From: Amycolatopsis benzoatilytica AK 16/65
GTDB lineage: Bacteria; Actinomycetota; Actinomycetes; Mycobacteriales; Pseudonocardiaceae
Length of the DNA: 64,000 nt
Direction: 5' to 3'
NCBI RefSeq assembly: GCF_000383915.1
Contig: NZ_KB912942.1
Span: 7,008,387 to 7,072,386, forward strand
Position numbers and translations under genes: made by a program. The notes under the pieces were generated by a model that made no database searches, had not been told where the DNA came from, and worked only from the letters and a program-made list of their open reading frames with translations. Of the stretch, positions 8,242-16,033 are shown one piece after another. The stretch's first letter is position 1, and every line of letters starts with the position of its first letter.

Positions 8242-10534
8242 AGAGGGTGGCCGCGTCTCGGACTACCATTCGCGATGCCAGGACATGCGCGACGATGCGA
8301 TCGAGATCGTCGGCAAGGAGCATGTGCGCGCCGACAACACGACCAACGTCTTGCACTCCTACGACGCATCCCTCGAATACGGACAGCCTGATCTGGTTGT
8401 CGCACCTCACAACACCGACGAGTTGCGAGCAGTCATCGCTGCTGCGCACCGTCACCAAGTACCGTTCGTCATCCGCGGCGCCGGGACCGGGTACAGCGGT
8501 GGCGCCCTGCCCGCCCGCGGAGGCATCGTGATCCTCACCGCCGGCCTCGACCGAATCCTGGAAACCGACTTCGACGGTGGCTTTATCCGGTGCGAGCCCG
8601 GCGTCGTGCTCGCAACTGTGCACCGGCTCGCCGCAGACGCAGGCTGGCTGTATCTCCCGGACCCTTCTTCCCATGAAGTGTGCACCATCGGTGGAAACGT
8701 GGCGGAAAATGCGGGTGGTCCGCATGCCCTTGGTGGTGGACCAACTTCGAACTATGTCAGCGCCATCGACTTGGTCCGACCGGACGGAAGCATCCTCACC
8801 CTGGATGAACAGCAGCCCTGGGACGGCGACCTCGATCTACGGTCTGTCGTGGTGGGCTCCGAAGGCACTCTGGGAGCCGTCTCCTCGGTAACCTTGCGGC
8901 TCGTACGTCAACCGGAAACCGCACAGGTGGTGCTGGGCACCTTTATGCACCAGGAGGACGCACTCGGTGCTGTGACCGATGTCTTCGACATCGGGCTCCT
9001 ACCATCAGCAATGGACATGCTGACGGGTGCCTTCATACCTTCCCAACCCGACTTCACCGACCCGTCGCTTCTGTTCGTCGGTCTTCAGGGCCGTCAGGAA
9101 GAGGTAGCGGCCCAGGCACGTCAGTTGGAGCGATGCGTCAGTACGCACCGGGGAACCTATGAGCTACTTGACGTTCCGCAGTTCCTGCAACGCCGCGCCG
9201 AACTGGTACGGACGAAGGTACGGCGGATGGTCGCGGCCAGTGGGTGCCCGCGGTACTACCTCTTCGATGCTGTGGCCCCGCGAAGCAGCCTGGCTCCTCT
9301 GATGTCGTGCATCCGGCAGGCAGCTGAGGACTTCGGGCTTCCGGTGCTCAACACGTTTCACGCTGGAGACGGCAATGTGCATCCGACTCCGTTCTACGAT
9401 CCTGCACGTCCAGGTCATCAGGATCAGCTACGCGCCTTCTCGAGCCAGATTCTGACGGAGTGCAGCAAGATGGGCGGCGCGCTCTCCGGCGAGCACGGGG
9501 TTGGGCTGGAGAAGCAAACCCTCATGCCCCAGTTTTTCGCACCAGCAGTACTGACCATCATGCGAAGGGTCAAGGATGCGTTCGATCCCGAAGATCTGAG
9601 CAACCCTGGAAAGATCTTCCCTGACACGTCCACACCGCAAGAGGAATCGTCGTCTCGAAACGCGCGGTATGTCCCGCTGTCTCCACCCCCCGTCCCGCCT
9701 CGGCTGAACCGAGTAGATGCGCTGATCGACATCGACGACCCCCGGACCACTTTCGCCGACGTCAACAGCGTTCTCGCCGACAGCCCGTACGAATTGCCCT
9801 ACGAGCCGCTTGGCGGCGTACCCAGCCAGCCAATCCTCGACGCGATAGACGCGGGTGTGCCCTGCTTGAGAGAGGCTGGCCCTGCCCGCGCGAGGGACCT
9901 CATCCTTGGTGCCGATCTTCAGCGTGATGACGACGAAATGACGGTCGTTGTCGGTGGCACCGTCGCCAAGGACGTTGCGGGATACGAACTCCGGAAACTC
10001 GTCTACGGCGGTCGAGGACGTTTGGGAACGCTTAGCGGCGCCCGCCTACGCCTCGTCCCTCGGACAAGCGATTCGAAGCTAGTCCAAACGGAGCCGCTAC
10101 CGATCGACGACACGATCACCCTGTGCCGCCAAGTGCATTCCGCCGATCTCCCGTTCTGCTATCTCGGTGTACTCCTCGGGACGGACGGCACAACCACGCT
10201 GACCGGCAGGCTCGAGATTCGCGGAGGAGCGTTGAATCGTCATGTCGCCCGATTGCAAGCTATCGCCCCCGACCTGCATTTCACGGTAACGAGTGGTGAC
10301 CGATGGAACGACCCCGCCATGCTCGCACTCGCGGCCGACGACCTGCCCTTGACGGGACTCGCCGGACTACCTTGGAGCCACAACGCCCTTCTGAAGGATT
10401 TGGCAGCAGAACGAGTAGCGGCGTTCGCGTCGGTAGGGCATCGGCGGACATGGTGGCGTGGCACGCCGCCTAACCGAGCGCGATGCTCGCCTCTCACCGA
10501 AGCCTTGGTCGCTGCGTTCGGAGTCTCGTCGTGA
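8234..10534 (+). CDS. FAD-linked oxidoreductase, GlcD-GlcE-like fusion
   Basis: 766 residues, much longer than a single GlcD (about 500). Residues 1-470 resemble GlcD: a VAO-type FAD-binding domain (RGAGTGYSGGALP, IGGNVAENAGG, VVGSEGTLGAV) and an FAD-oxidase C-terminal domain (TFHAGDGNVHP, GGALSGEHGVGLEKQ). Residues about 490-766 resemble GlcE, with a second FAD-type stretch (GGTVAKDVAGYELRKL). Glycolate/lactate dehydrogenases oxidise alpha-hydroxy acids to alpha-keto acids and pass electrons through an Fe-S subunit, here encoded by the next gene. It overlaps that gene by 4 nt (GTGA). Because the partner is broken by IS3, this enzyme has probably lost its normal electron path. Confidence 0.85.
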   Translation: MPEEGGRVSDYHSRCQDMRDDAIEIVGKEHVRADNTTNVLHSYDASLEYGQPDLVVAPHNTDELRAVIAAAHRHQVPFVIRGAGTGYSGGALPARGGIVILTAGLDRILETDFDGGFIRCEPGVVLATVHRLAADAGWLYLPDPSSHEVCTIGGNVAENAGGPHALGGGPTSNYVSAIDLVRPDGSILTLDEQQPWDGDLDLRSVVVGSEGTLGAVSSVTLRLVRQPETAQVVLGTFMHQEDALGAVTDVFDIGLLPSAMDMLTGAFIPSQPDFTDPSLLFVGLQGRQEEVAAQARQLERCVSTHRGTYELLDVPQFLQRRAELVRTKVRRMVAASGCPRYYLFDAVAPRSSLAPLMSCIRQAAEDFGLPVLNTFHAGDGNVHPTPFYDPARPGHQDQLRAFSSQILTECSKMGGALSGEHGVGLEKQTLMPQFFAPAVLTIMRRVKDAFDPEDLSNPGKIFPDTSTPQEESSSRNARYVPLSPPPVPPRLNRVDALIDIDDPRTTFADVNSVLADSPYELPYEPLGGVPSQPILDAIDAGVPCLREAGPARARDLILGADLQRDDDEMTVVVGGTVAKDVAGYELRKLVYGGRGRLGTLSGARLRLVPRTSDSKLVQTEPLPIDDTITLCRQVHSADLPFCYLGVLLGTDGTTTLTGRLEIRGGALNRHVARLQAIAPDLHFTVTSGDRWNDPAMLALAADDLPLTGLAGLPWSHNALLKDLAAERVAAFASVGHRRTWWRGTPPNRARCSPLTEALVAAFGVSS

Positions 10535-10719
10535 CCTGGGAGGACACAGTCGAGAGTGAGCTGCGGAAATGCACCGATTGTGGCCTCTGCCTCAGCTCCT
10601 GCCCGACCTTTGCGGTCACCCGAGCGGAAGGCGATTCTCCGCGGGGGCGCGTGCACCTGCTTGATCTTGCCTTGGGCGGAGCCCAGCCCGATGAGACCTG
10701 GGCTAACCACCTGGCTGGG

Positions 10720-10744
10720 TGGGGATGCCCCGTTTTGACGGACA
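10720..10744 (+). repeat. IS3 left inverted repeat
   Basis: 25-bp terminal repeat, matching the right end in inverted orientation at 23 of 25 positions. The GGG at 10717-10719 just outside is the left copy of the target duplication. Confidence 0.93.
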
Positions 10745-10788
10745 CCTGAGATGAGGGGGCATGTGCCCCCGGAAGGATGTCCCTCATC

Positions 10789-11100
10789 ATGGACACCATG
10801 GGCAAGAAGAAGCCTCGACCTCGTCGTTCGTTCACGCGGGAGTTCAAGGCCGAGATCGTCGAACTGTGCCAGCGCGGCGACCGTTCGGTCGGTCAGGTCG
10901 CGAAGGACTTCGACCTGACCGAGACCGCCGTCCGGCAGTGGGTGACCCAGGCCGAGCTGGACGCGGGAACCCGCACCGACGGGCTGACCAGCGACGAACG
11001 GGACGAGCTGGCCCGGTTGCGGCGGGAGAACCGCCGTTTGTCCGAGGACGTGGAGATCCTCAAACGAGCGACAGCTTTCTTCGCGAAGGAGATCCGGTGA
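10789..11100 (+). CDS. IS3-family transposase OrfA
   Basis: About 103 residues. It has a helix-turn-helix DNA-binding domain (RRSFTREFKAEIVELC, then VGQVAKDFDLTETAVRQW) followed by a leucine-rich coiled coil (LARLRRENRRLSEDVEILKRA), the usual OrfA plan for end recognition and oligomerisation. The ATG at 10789 is favoured by a GGAAGG 12 nt upstream; ATG 10777 abuts that site and ATG 10798 is also possible. The stop overlaps the orfB GTG (GTGA at 11097). OrfB is in the -1 frame and open well upstream of its GTG, so a fused OrfAB by frameshifting is possible. Confidence 0.9.
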   Translation: MDTMGKKKPRPRRSFTREFKAEIVELCQRGDRSVGQVAKDFDLTETAVRQWVTQAELDAGTRTDGLTSDERDELARLRRENRRLSEDVEILKRATAFFAKEIR

Positions 11101-11978
11101 ACGTCTACCCGTTCATCGAGGCGGAGAACGCTGCCGAGGGCGGCAACGTCAAACGCGCGTGCACCCTGTTGAAGATCTCCCGAGCCGCCTACTACGCCCA
11201 CCGCGCCGCCGGACCGTCCGCCCGTGCACGGCAGGACACGGAACTGACCGAGGAGATCGCCGCGATCCACGACGAGTCGAACGGCACCTACGGAACACCG
11301 CGAGTGCAAGCCGAACTGCGCAACCGCGGGCACCGGCACTCCCGCAAGCGCGTCGCCCGGCTCCTGCGCGCCGCCGGCCGCGCCGGACGAACGCCGAAAC
11401 GGTGGCGCACCACCACCGTCTCCGACCCGGCCGCGAGCACCCCGGCAGATCTGATCAAACGGGACTTCTCTTGCAGCACAAGCGATATCAACACTCGCTG
11501 GTGCGGCGACATCACTTATATCCACACCTGGGAGGGCTGGCTGTATCTGGCCACGGTGATCGACCTCGGCTCCCGCCGAGTCGTCGGCTGGGCCACCGCC
11601 GATCACCTGCGCACCGGCCTCATCGCCGACGCGCTCAACAACGCCGTCGCCCAGCGTCGACCGGAACCCGGGGTGATCTTCCACTCCGATCGCGGATGCC
11701 AATACACGTCTGCCCAGTTCAGCGCTCTCGCCGACGAGCACGGCGTGCGTTTGTCGGTGGGGCGCAAGGGACAGTGCTGGGACAACGCCGTCGCCGAATC
11801 GTTTTTCGCCACCATCAAAGCAGAACTGATCGACCGGCGCAGCTGGCCTACCCGCGCCAGCGCGCACAAAGCGATCTTCAACTACATCGAAGGCTGGTAC
11901 AACACCCGCCGACTGCACTCCAGCCTCGGCTACCTCAGCCCCAACACCTACGAAACAACCACGCGTCAAGTAGCCTGA
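11097..11978 (+). CDS. IS3-family transposase OrfB (DDE integrase)
   Basis: 293 residues from the GTG that overlaps the orfA stop. An HTH_21-type region (residues about 45-105) precedes an rve integrase core. The catalytic triad is Asp138 (WCGDITYI), Asp198 (FHSDRGCQYTS) and Glu234 (AVAESFFATIK), with 35 residues between the second Asp and the Glu as expected for DD35E. The C-terminal YNTRRLHSSLGYLSP is the IS3 signature. The frame is open upstream into orfA, so OrfB may be made by translational coupling or as an OrfAB fusion. Confidence 0.95.
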   Translation: MNVYPFIEAENAAEGGNVKRACTLLKISRAAYYAHRAAGPSARARQDTELTEEIAAIHDESNGTYGTPRVQAELRNRGHRHSRKRVARLLRAAGRAGRTPKRWRTTTVSDPAASTPADLIKRDFSCSTSDINTRWCGDITYIHTWEGWLYLATVIDLGSRRVVGWATADHLRTGLIADALNNAVAQRRPEPGVIFHSDRGCQYTSAQFSALADEHGVRLSVGRKGQCWDNAVAESFFATIKAELIDRRSWPTRASAHKAIFNYIEGWYNTRRLHSSLGYLSPNTYETTTRQVA

Positions 11979-11995
11979 CCACACCTCAACGACCC

Positions 11996-12020
11996 TGTCC
12001 GTCAAAACGGGTCAACCCCA
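11996..12020 (-). repeat. IS3 right inverted repeat
   Basis: Right terminal repeat of the IS3-family element, the inverted partner of 10720-10744. It is followed by the right copy of the GGG duplication (12021-12023), after which the interrupted Fe-S gene resumes in frame at TGC. Confidence 0.93.
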
Positions 12021-12883
12021 GGGTGCATCGAGTGCGGCGCGTGCCATGTGCCCTGCCCTACAGGAGTACAGGTGGCCGTCGCTCGGCAGGCGCACCGGTC
12101 CGTCAGTGAGCGGCTGAATCCGCTCGCCTTCGAGCGTCGGGTTGCCGATCTGGCCGATGTGATCGAGCGCGACGCCGGCGCGAGAATCACCATCGATGCC
12201 GTCCGGGACCTCCTGACGGCGACGCCCGACACCACATCGCGAGGCTCGAGCTCGCCGGGCGTTCTTCTCCTCTACGGGCCGATGCTCCGACGGGCCGCAT
12301 CCACCGTTGTCGACCAGCTGGAAACCCGAATCTCCACAGTGGGGAAGGAGCTGATCCAGGACCCTGCTCTTGCGACGGCGCTGGAGCGTGCCAGCGGCCT
12401 CCTTCGCGACGTTGGTCTGTTCCGAGAGCATGATCAGGCCGTCGCCGAGGTCGCGGACCTTATCAACGCTCGGGGGCGCTGCCAGCTCACGGTCGTCGTG
12501 TTTGACTGGCTCTTCCTACGGCTGCGCGAAGTGCCTCTCCCTGCCAATATTCGGGTCGTCCCCGCATACGAGGTATTCGCGCCGTCAGCCGCAGCACTGG
12601 CCCGTTCTGTGGTTTGGGACCACCCTGCCGACGCCGACGACAGCCCGGTCGCTGACGCGCTGCGGCGTTGCGAGGCACTACCGGCCTTACATGGCCCTGC
12701 AGGGGCGCCGGTGTTGCTGTCCGCGCCAGCGCTGCGCGTTCTTGCCGACTTGAACGCCGCCAAGAGAGCGTGGCTGGCCGGGCGCAGTCTGGTCACTATG
12801 GACGCGCGTGCGCTGGTGCGGTTTCCCGGTGCACGGCATCTCACCGAGTTCCTTGGCCCGTCGTCCGAAATCCAGGGGGAGAA

Positions 12884-14077
12884 ATGACCGCGAGCGAATC
12901 TGTTTCTGTTGGGACCGGGCCGATCGATGTTGTGGACTTATGCCGCAACCTGATAGCGGCACCCAGCGAGAATCCACCCGGCAATGAAATGCAGGTATCA
13001 CGCATTGCCGCCGACGTCCTGTGCGAAGCAGGGTTCGACGTGCAGTGGCATGAGGCCGAACCTGGTCGTCCGAACCTAGTAGCGCGCCTCAAACGAGGAA
13101 GCGGTCCGCGCTTGATATTTCAGGCGCACAGTGACACGAAGCCGGCAACTCCGCGCGGCGCAACCAACTTGTGGAGCGTTGACCCGTTCCGCGCCGAGGA
13201 GCGCGACGGGCTCTTGTACGGACTCGGGGCATGCGACACGAAAGGGGGCCTTGCGGCGCAACTAGCAGCAGCCCGCGCCCTTACGAAGGACTCCACATGG
13301 TCGGGCGAACTGGTCGTGCAAGCGGTTGCCGACGAGGAGGACGGAAGCCGGTTGGGTGCTGAGCACCTGCTTGGGCTGGGGTTGCTCGACGCTGACGGAG
13401 CTATCGTGGCCGAACCGACCGGATGCGCAGCCTCGTTGGCACAGCTCGGCAACGCATGGGCCGAGATCACGATCGTCGGCCGCGCCGCGCACGCGGGGCA
13501 TCCCGAGCGTGGAACCGATGCCTTCCGGGTCGCTCAGACCTATGTCTCGCACGTCGAGCAACTCCTCGCGCACCTCAAGACGGACGCAGAGTTTCCGGGG
13601 CATCCGCGTCTCAACGTCGGTCATCTCGCGATGGCGGGTCATCCCGGCACCGTCCCTGGTGAATGTCTGCTTCGATGCGACATTCGCGTCCTTCCTGGTG
13701 TGGAACGCGACGACGTGTTCGCCATCTACGAGAACGCCGCGGACAAGGTGCGGCGTTCCAGTGAGGTGTCGATTCTCGTCGAGCGTTACCAAGGCGGCGG
13801 TTGCCAGTCCCACTACATCGATCCTCATCATCGCCTAGCGGAAGCGGTCGCTCAGGCACAGCGAGCTACAGGACAATCCATTCGCACACTTCCATTCACC
13901 GGAGGCACTGACGCAAGGTATTTTGCGATGGCCGGGACTCCAGCACTTGTGTACGGGCCGGGCAGCCTGGAACAGGCGCATGCCCCAGACGAGTACGTTT
14001 CGATCGCCGAGTTGCGGATTGCCGAACGACAGCTCACCCTAACCGCCCTTAAGTTCTTAGGTGGCCAGGCCGCGTGA
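12884..14077 (+). CDS. M20-family metallopeptidase/amidohydrolase (ArgE/DapE-like)
   Basis: 397 residues with all metal and catalytic motifs of the M20 family: His-x-Asp (FQAHSDTKP), the bridging Asp (GLGACDTKGG), the Glu-Glu pair (VADEEDGS), VAEPTG and a late His (EQAHAPDEY). The dimerisation lid domain starts near GNAWAEITIVG. M20 enzymes hydrolyse N-acyl amino acids or peptide bonds with Zn or Co. In a biosynthetic operon they often deprotect an amide-protected intermediate or trim an aminoacyl group, which would fit the nearby seryl-tRNA synthetase, but this is inference. The ATG overlaps the Fe-S gene stop. Two TTA codons (12938, 14057). Confidence 0.9.
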   Translation: MTASESVSVGTGPIDVVDLCRNLIAAPSENPPGNEMQVSRIAADVLCEAGFDVQWHEAEPGRPNLVARLKRGSGPRLIFQAHSDTKPATPRGATNLWSVDPFRAEERDGLLYGLGACDTKGGLAAQLAAARALTKDSTWSGELVVQAVADEEDGSRLGAEHLLGLGLLDADGAIVAEPTGCAASLAQLGNAWAEITIVGRAAHAGHPERGTDAFRVAQTYVSHVEQLLAHLKTDAEFPGHPRLNVGHLAMAGHPGTVPGECLLRCDIRVLPGVERDDVFAIYENAADKVRRSSEVSILVERYQGGGCQSHYIDPHHRLAEAVAQAQRATGQSIRTLPFTGGTDARYFAMAGTPALVYGPGSLEQAHAPDEYVSIAELRIAERQLTLTALKFLGGQAA

Positions 14078-15045
14078 ACACACTCAACAGCGTAAGTGTC
14101 CTGGTTCCCGCACGGAACGAAGAAGGTACCTTACCCACCACGCTCCCCACCGTCCTCCGGGCCGCGTCTAGACTTCCTTGCCCGACTGAAGTCGTGGTTA
14201 TCGCACCGAGTTCGTCACCCGTCCACACGGCCCCACCCGTGAGCGACCCGATGCTCCGCTGGGTTCCAACCGTCGAGCCAGGGAAGTTTCGTGCCCTGCA
14301 AACCGGTGCCGCGGCAGCGGGCGGTCACGTACTCGTCCTCATCGACGCGGACGTCGTGGTGGAACCCAACGCTTTCGCGCACTTGCTCCGACCTATGATC
14401 TCAAGCTATGCGGACATTGTTGCTGGAAGGATCGACGTTCTTCGGCAGGCTCGCACACCGATGCAGCGCCTATTAGAGAGGTGGTCGTCGGTCTCGATGA
14501 CCGCATGGGACCTCTTTCGCAAGGCGCAACCGGAATTTCTTTGGGCTTTGCCAGGCGCGATCTACGCCATGAGGCGGCAGTTCCTTCCAGACAGCCTGCT
14601 CGTACCGCTTGTGGACGATGCATCTGTAGGGCTGCAAGCCATAGAGAAAGGTGCAGCCTTCGCCTACGCACCGGACGCGTTGGTGCGAACACCCGCACCA
14701 TCCACCTACGCACACTGGATGCGGCAGAAGTTCCGCAGCCGCCGTGGCTGGGCGGGACTCGCGCAGTTGCGTCAGGCTGAAGTGGCGGCGCTTGAGAGGA
14801 CGTTTCGTCGCTACCTCGCGATTGCCTCTACAAGTGAACCTACTTCCTGGCTAATGCACGCGCAGGATCGCCTACAGCGACTCACCGCTCGGGCCTCGAT
14901 TGCTCTGAGCCCCTCCGCGTCCGGTTCGTGGAAACCAACAAGAGCCGACGTTGAGTGGCCCCTACTGCGCCCGCCTCGAGGTCAGAGGAACGACCAGATA
15001 TCGGATCGTCTCGACATAGAGGAGGCTTGCGATGACGCGGTCTGA
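14074..15045 (+). CDS. Family 2 (GT-A) glycosyltransferase
   Basis: 323 residues from a GTG overlapping the M20 stop. It has the GT-A start (SVLVPARNEEGTL), the nucleotide-sugar/metal motif D91-A-D93 (LVLIDADVVVEPN) and a downstream acidic acceptor loop (LVPLVDDASVGL). The C-terminal half is basic and has no clear multi-spanning membrane region, so it is a soluble or peripheral enzyme. It should transfer a sugar from NDP-sugar to an operon intermediate. Two TTA codons (14131, 14473). The end overlaps the PhyH gene by 14 nt. Confidence 0.85.
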   Translation: MNTLNSVSVLVPARNEEGTLPTTLPTVLRAASRLPCPTEVVVIAPSSSPVHTAPPVSDPMLRWVPTVEPGKFRALQTGAAAAGGHVLVLIDADVVVEPNAFAHLLRPMISSYADIVAGRIDVLRQARTPMQRLLERWSSVSMTAWDLFRKAQPEFLWALPGAIYAMRRQFLPDSLLVPLVDDASVGLQAIEKGAAFAYAPDALVRTPAPSTYAHWMRQKFRSRRGWAGLAQLRQAEVAALERTFRRYLAIASTSEPTSWLMHAQDRLQRLTARASIALSPSASGSWKPTRADVEWPLLRPPRGQRNDQISDRLDIEEACDDAV

Positions 15046-15979
15046 GACGGAAGGCGATATGACCACTATCGACAGGACAGATACTCCACAATTGACAAAC
15101 CAAGACGGCTTCCGGTTCATTAGCGACCACCTCGCCGATATCGACACTTCGATCCGCGCTAACGACCTAGAGCGCAATGTCTACGATTTGGAGACAGCCG
15201 GCTACACGATCATCGAAAAAGCTCTCACCGCCACCGAAATTGAGAATCTAGCCGATGGCCTACTCACATTGGCTAGCGAGGACGACGGGCATCCGGTGGA
15301 CGCCGGAGATGGTGAGACGCATGAAGATCGGACGCAGGAGGTAATGCTCTTGCTCGCACGTGGCGGTCGACCCTTCGAAAAGCTTGTTCTTCACCCTGTG
15401 GCACTGCCGCTGATCACCTACCTCCTCGGCGCAAGCTGCACGATCAGCAGTGTGACTGGGTACATTAAGGGACGCGGCGACACGGCACTCGGCGTCCACT
15501 CGGATACCGCATACGTGCCCGACCCGCTCCCACCGTACGCGCAGCTCGCGAACGTGAACTATTGTCTAACCGACTACACGGAGGCGGATGGCTGTCTGAC
15601 GATCGTGCCTGGCAGCCATCGTTATTGCCATCGGCCCCGCGGAGGTGACGGCGCACGCGAAGCGATACCTATCGAGGCACCAGCCGGCGCGGCGATCGTC
15701 TTTCACGGCAACACCTGGCACGGCGCGAAGCCTCGCCGAAACGCGGGACTGCGCCTGACGCTCTCCACCTTGTACTGCCGCATGTACATGCGGCCTCAGG
15801 AGCACTACGAGGCGATCCTCGGCAGCGACGTACTCGACCGCAATCCTCCGAGATTCGGAGAGCTAGTAGGGAAGAACGTGCCGACCGGTTGGCAATCGAC
15901 GACCGAGGCACGACGGATAGTAGGTCTCCGTAAGGAAAATGCGGGCAAGTATTACCGAACCCGCGGCGTTCACGCATAG
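15032..15979 (+). CDS. PhyH-type Fe(II)/2-oxoglutarate dioxygenase
   Basis: 315 residues from ATG 15032 with a GAGGAGG site upstream. The non-haem iron triad of the phytanoyl-CoA dioxygenase family is visible: His156-x-Asp158 (LGVHSDTAY) and His230 (FHGNTWHGAKP), with Arg241 (GLRLTLS) placed to bind 2-oxoglutarate. EADGCLTIVPGSHRY is the usual family stretch. The enzyme likely hydroxylates, desaturates or rearranges the metabolite. It is the last gene of the operon; a 54-nt intergenic hairpin separates it from the convergent serS. Confidence 0.9.
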   Translation: MTRSETEGDMTTIDRTDTPQLTNQDGFRFISDHLADIDTSIRANDLERNVYDLETAGYTIIEKALTATEIENLADGLLTLASEDDGHPVDAGDGETHEDRTQEVMLLLARGGRPFEKLVLHPVALPLITYLLGASCTISSVTGYIKGRGDTALGVHSDTAYVPDPLPPYAQLANVNYCLTDYTEADGCLTIVPGSHRYCHRPRGGDGAREAIPIEAPAGAAIVFHGNTWHGAKPRRNAGLRLTLSTLYCRMYMRPQEHYEAILGSDVLDRNPPRFGELVGKNVPTGWQSTTEARRIVGLRKENAGKYYRTRGVHA

Positions 15980-15988
15980 CCGACGCTG

Positions 15989-16027
15989 GCCGCCCGGCCC
16001 GGTCTGAAGCCGATCAAGCCGGGCGGC
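15989..16027. terminator. Bidirectional hairpin terminator between phyH-like gene and serS
   Basis: Perfect 10-bp arms GCCGCCCGGC (15989-15998) and GCCGGGCGGC (16018-16027) around a 19-nt loop, placed between two convergent stop codons at 15979 and 16034. No U-tract, as is common in actinomycetes. Confidence 0.65.
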
Positions 16028-16033
16028 TTCGAA

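Larger units (their letters stand above)
10720..12020 (+). mobile_element. IS3-family insertion sequence, 1301 bp
   Basis: The ends form a 25-bp imperfect inverted repeat with two mismatches, beginning TGGGG and containing CCCGTTTTGACGGACA. The element is flanked by a 3-bp direct duplication GGG (10717-10719 and 12021-12023). It carries overlapping orfA and orfB with a DDE transposase, the standard IS3 layout and size. A GC-rich hairpin (GGGGGCATGTGCCCCC, 10755-10770) sits between the left end and orfA and may limit read-through expression. Both ends and both ORFs look intact, so the copy appears young and possibly active. It lies within the GlcF-like gene. Confidence 0.95.
10531..12887 (+). 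pseudogene. GlcF-like 4Fe-4S oxidoreductase subunit, interrupted by an IS3-family element
   Basis: The 5' part (10531-10719) encodes the first ferredoxin motif, CTDCGLCLSSCP, and the 3' part (12024-12887) begins with the second, CIECGACHVPCP. Removing the element and one copy of a 3-bp duplication (GGG) restores a single frame of 350 residues with ..HLAG joined to CIECGAC... The GTG start overlaps the GlcD-GlcE stop, and the stop overlaps the M20 start (ATGA 12884). The predicted intact protein would relay electrons from the FAD enzyme to quinone. It lacks the CCG cysteine-rich repeats of classical GlcF. One TTA codon lies at 12687. As it stands, translation from 10531 ends inside the element at 10749. 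Confidence 0.9.
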
